This document shows, one piece after another, positions 5,731 to 7,630 of a stretch of 7,630 nt of DNA. Position 1 is the first letter of the stretch, and each line of letters begins with the position of its first letter. Where the stretch lies: NCBI GenBank assembly GCA_902812455.1, contig CADDZH010000161.1, forward strand, positions 1 to 7,630, given 5' to 3'. Origin of the DNA: Chloroflexota bacterium. GTDB taxonomy: Bacteria > Chloroflexota > Ktedonobacteria > Ktedonobacterales > Ktedonobacteraceae. The translations under genes and the position numbers were made by a program. The notes under the pieces were generated by a model, which made no database searches, was not told where the DNA came from, and saw only the letters and a list, made by a program, of their open reading frames with translations.

Positions 5731-6360
5731 TCAAGCAACCATTTGCTCCTCCGCCAGGAGTGCGGCTGCGAGCTTCGTTCGAGCGCGATAGAAGTACGCT
5801 TTGGCCGTTGTGGCCGGTATGCGCAGCGCCTCACCAATTTCCGCAAAGCTACATTGACCGTAAGAGCGCAGGAGGACGACGGCGCGGCTGCGTGGAGATA
5901 AGGTTTGCATGGCCCGGTTGAGCGCATCTTGCAGGTCGTGGTATTCTGATATCTCCTCCGGCAGTGGATGGGGATCTGGAATCAGAGCCACCGGTCCCGA
6001 TTCTTCGTCACCAGTTCTCTCTTCCAGCTCTGAGAAGACAGCAACGCACCTCCTGTGCCTCTTGCGCAGCTCATCCAGGCAGCAGCGCTGTGTCACCCGC
6101 AGGAGCCAGGGTCCGAGCGGCCCGTCGGTATGCAGGGCGGGCAAGCAACGGTACAGCTTGAGCCAGACCTGCTGGAACACATCCCAGATGTGATCGCCAT
6201 TTCCCAGATAGCTGGAGATACAATGAGTGACCAGGGTTTGATAGCGGGACATGAGGGATTCAAACGCCCGCTCATCACCTGCCAGGGCTTGCCTGACTAG
6301 GATACTGTCAGCAATCTCAGCAGCCTGGGTAGATGCGTGTGTGTGTATGCGTCGTTGCAT
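5731..6360 (-). CDS. ECF-type RNA polymerase sigma factor
   Basis: Alternative sigma factor of the sigma-70 family, 209 residues, with only regions 2 and 4. Region 2 spans about 20-105, with the core-binding stretch DHIWDVFQQVWLKLYR (56-71) and a -10-recognition segment near WLLRVTQRCCLDELRKRHRR (85-104). A charged linker (105-142) follows, then region 4 (about 143-200) with the HTH CSFAEIGEALRIPATTAKAY (170-189), which reads the -35 element. The start ATG is preceded by AGGAGG at 11 nt, slightly longer than optimal. The gene is divergent from the BTAD regulator, with 268 bp between them. No anti-sigma factor is seen on either side within the window, so how it is held inactive is unknown. The polar region-2 helix differs from the more usual DAEDxxQE pattern, a sign of a divergent ECF group. 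Confidence 0.93.
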   Translation of the reverse strand: MQRRIHTHASTQAAEIADSILVRQALAGDERAFESLMSRYQTLVTHCISSYLGNGDHIWDVFQQVWLKLYRCLPALHTDGPLGPWLLRVTQRCCLDELRKRHRRCVAVFSELEERTGDEESGPVALIPDPHPLPEEISEYHDLQDALNRAMQTLSPRSRAVVLLRSYGQCSFAEIGEALRIPATTAKAYFYRARTKLAAALLAEEQMVA

Positions 6361-6426
6361 AATTTATCGAACCTCCTGTTCCGTTTCCGGTGGCTAGTCT
6401 TTGTCTTGAAGTAGGGTGAAACCGGG

Positions 6427-6466
6427 CCGCCACCAGCAGCAACGCCATTGTTGCTCCTGATGGCGG
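6427..6466. repeat. 40-bp imperfect inverted repeat in the sigma/BTAD intergenic region
   Basis: Two 17-nt arms flank a 6-nt loop (6444-6449). The outer blocks CCGCCA/TGGCGG, middle CAG/CTG and inner AGCAAC/GTTGCT pair exactly, so 15 of 17 positions match, and the two mismatches are placed symmetrically. It lies 67 bp upstream of the sigma-factor ATG, possibly in its leader RNA. No run of T follows on either strand, so it is not a standard intrinsic terminator. It could be an RNA hairpin, a protein-binding site or a REP-like element. Confidence 0.65.
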
Positions 6467-6521
6467 ATTGAATATTGTGAACAACTCCTGTTTAGAGTGT
6501 AGGTGACCATCGTTAATGATT

Positions 6522-6571
6522 GGTAAGTGGAAGATAAGAGTTTGATAAGTGGCACATTAAAAAATGATAAG
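6522..6571 (+). promoter_or_regulatory. 11-bp-phased GATAAG-like repeats; candidate operator of the BTAD regulator
   Basis: Hexamers GGTAAG (6522), GATAAG (6533), GATAAG (6544) and GATAAG (6566) start at exact multiples of 11 bp; the empty phase at 6555 holds the degenerate CATTAA. Two units are longer: TGGTAAGTGG and TGATAAGTGG are exactly 22 bp apart with 9 of 10 bases identical. The array ends 6 bp before the -35 box of the BTAD gene. SARP regulators are known to bind short direct repeats spaced 11 or 22 bp next to the -35, so a self-binding site is a reasonable inference. Confidence 0.5.
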
Positions 6572-6577
6572 AAAAGG

Positions 6578-6606
6578 TTGCGCTAGATATGATTTTTACG
6601 TATAAT
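6578..6606 (+). promoter_or_regulatory. Promoter of the BTAD regulator gene
   Basis: TTGCGC (6578-6583) and a perfect TATAAT (6601-6606) are separated by 17 bp. Transcription would start near 6613, leaving a leader of about 16 nt. The weak -35 (only TTG matches) next to a perfect -10 fits a promoter that needs an activator bound just upstream, where the phased repeats lie. Confidence 0.6.
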
Positions 6607-6628
6607 GGGGCGCAGCGAAAGGGGTTTC

Positions 6629-7630
6629 ATGTCCGTACTGTCTCTTTTTTTGTTTGGCGCGCCGCGTATAGAAATCGATGGGGCTGCTATCAGCGTTGAT
6701 ACGCGCAAGGCAGTCGCGCTCATCGCTTACCTTGCAACAACGCAGCAGCAGTATAGCCGCGATAGCCTTGCTACTTTGCTCTGGCCCGAATACGATCAGT
6801 CCCACGCTCGTGCGGCGCTGCGCCGGACGCTTTCTACCCTCAATCAGGCCCTGAAAGGCGGCGTATGGCTGGACATTGAGAGGAAGACAATCGGTTTAAA
6901 CTTCCATACTGATCTCCAGATCGATGTGCAGCTTTTTCGCCGCCTCCTCGCAGAATGCACAACACATGGACACCCTCTAAACGAAATCTGTACCGCCTGC
7001 GAACAACCGATTACAGCGGCAGTCGCGCTCTACAAGAACGATTTTCTGGCAGGTTTCAGTCTACGCGATAGCCCGGAGTTCGACGATTGGCAGTTCGAGC
7101 AGGCCGACAGCTTGCGCCGTGAATTTGCCAGTGCCCTTGAAAAGCTGGTTCGCTGCCAGAGCGCGCTCCATCATTTCGACACGGCAATTCCTTACGCCCG
7201 GCGCTTGCTAGGGCTGGATCGCCTGCATGAGCCTGCCTATCGCCAGTTGATGCAATTGTACGCCTGGGCCGGGCAGCGGGCCTCGGCCTTGCATGTCTAT
7301 CGTGAATGCGCCCAGGTGCTCTACCAGGAACTTGGCGTCGCACCATTGGAAGAGACAATACAGCTTTACCGGCGTATCAAAGAAAATGAATTCCCTGCGC
7401 TGCCACCTCCCTTACAAGAGCCGTCATTGCAGGCAAGTCAGGAGAGCGCGCTACCGCAGGTCATGCCAGCAAGGGCAACGATGCCCTCAATGCAGCCCTC
7501 AACGGCAAGCTCTCGCCTGGTTGGGCGCGCACATGAATTGGCAACCATGCTCGACACGTATCATTCCATCGATACTGGCGGGCGAGTCATCATTGTAGAA
7601 GGCGAGGCAGGCATCGGCAAAACACGCCTG
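6629..7630 (+). CDS. BTAD/SARP-like transcriptional regulator with P-loop ATPase domain (3' end outside window)
   Basis: Open to the window edge for 334 codons. Residues 1-95 form an OmpR/SARP-type winged helix (RKAVALIAYLA at 26-36, SRDSLATLLWPE at 43-54, ARAALRRTLSTLNQAL at 60-75). Residues 97-250 form the bacterial transcriptional activation domain, a TPR-like helical bundle containing YRQLMQLYAWAGQRASALHVY (204-224, last residues of the pattern) and LGVAPLEETIQLY (235-247). A Pro/Gln/Ser-rich linker (254-295) leads to an ATPase domain starting LVGRAHEL (297-304), whose Walker A GEAGIGKT (325-332) sits three codons from the edge. Full-length relatives usually exceed 900 residues with C-terminal TPR or HTH modules; that part is not visible. 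The ATG has GAAAGGGG just upstream; an in-frame ATG at 6605 overlaps the -10 box and is unlikely. Probably a signal-responsive activator of itself or the divergent sigma gene. Confidence 0.9.
   Translation, partial: MSVLSLFLFGAPRIEIDGAAISVDTRKAVALIAYLATTQQQYSRDSLATLLWPEYDQSHARAALRRTLSTLNQALKGGVWLDIERKTIGLNFHTDLQIDVQLFRRLLAECTTHGHPLNEICTACEQPITAAVALYKNDFLAGFSLRDSPEFDDWQFEQADSLRREFASALEKLVRCQSALHHFDTAIPYARRLLGLDRLHEPAYRQLMQLYAWAGQRASALHVYRECAQVLYQELGVAPLEETIQLYRRIKENEFPALPPPLQEPSLQASQESALPQVMPARATMPSMQPSTASSRLVGRAHELATMLDTYHSIDTGGRVIIVEGEAGIGKTRL

Noticed and set aside
6427..6466. Intrinsic terminator for either divergent gene
   Set aside because: The stem is strong but no T-run follows on either strand, and it lies upstream of both genes rather than after one.
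7056..7358. Leftward 100-codon frame inside the BTAD gene
   Set aside because: It is Arg/Pro/Ala-rich, antisense to a well-conserved BTAD domain and has no supporting signals.

Overview
The window is about 7.6 kb of gene-dense bacterial chromosome of moderate G+C. Its gene types are a BTAD/SARP-like regulator fused to a P-loop ATPase, an ECF sigma factor, a MarR regulator with a beta-repeat tail, and HIT and alpha/beta-hydrolase proteins. That mix is typical of Ktedonobacteria and related Chloroflexota, but this taxonomic reading is inference from gene style, with no marker gene present.

Region 1 (20-2926) is a regulator/exporter locus. A leftward MarR-family regulator, starting at TTG, carries an unusual C-terminal beta-repeat domain. 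It diverges from a rightward DrrA/DrrB-type ABC exporter operon. Between them lies a near-consensus sigma-70 promoter (TTGACA, 17 bp, TATGAT) whose -35 box overlaps the regulator's start codon. A perfect 10+10 bp inverted repeat sits on the predicted transcription start of the exporter operon. The simplest model is that the MarR protein represses the exporter, and probably itself, and releases DNA when it meets a toxic compound.

Region 2 (2927-4847) holds a HIT-domain protein whose end overlaps the start of an alpha/beta hydrolase by 26 bp, so the two are probably translationally coupled. The hydrolase is followed by an unrecognised 52-codon ORF with a well-placed Shine-Dalgarno sequence, then by a candidate promoter.

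Region 3 (4848-5705) is a complete 3-hydroxybutyryl-CoA dehydrogenase with all four expected catalytic residues. It converges on region 4.

Region 4 (5731-7630) is a divergent regulatory pair: a leftward ECF-type sigma factor and a rightward BTAD regulator-ATPase that runs off the window just after its Walker A motif. The 268-bp gap between them contains a 40-bp imperfect inverted repeat and an array of GATAAG-like hexamers on an 11-bp period that leads into the regulator's promoter. The spacing resembles that of known SARP operators and suggests autoregulation.

The items most worth a second look are the MarR/beta-repeat fusion with its operator-promoter layout, the 11-bp-phased array, the 40-bp inverted repeat and the 52-codon ORF. 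No tRNA, rRNA, CRISPR array or insertion sequence was seen.
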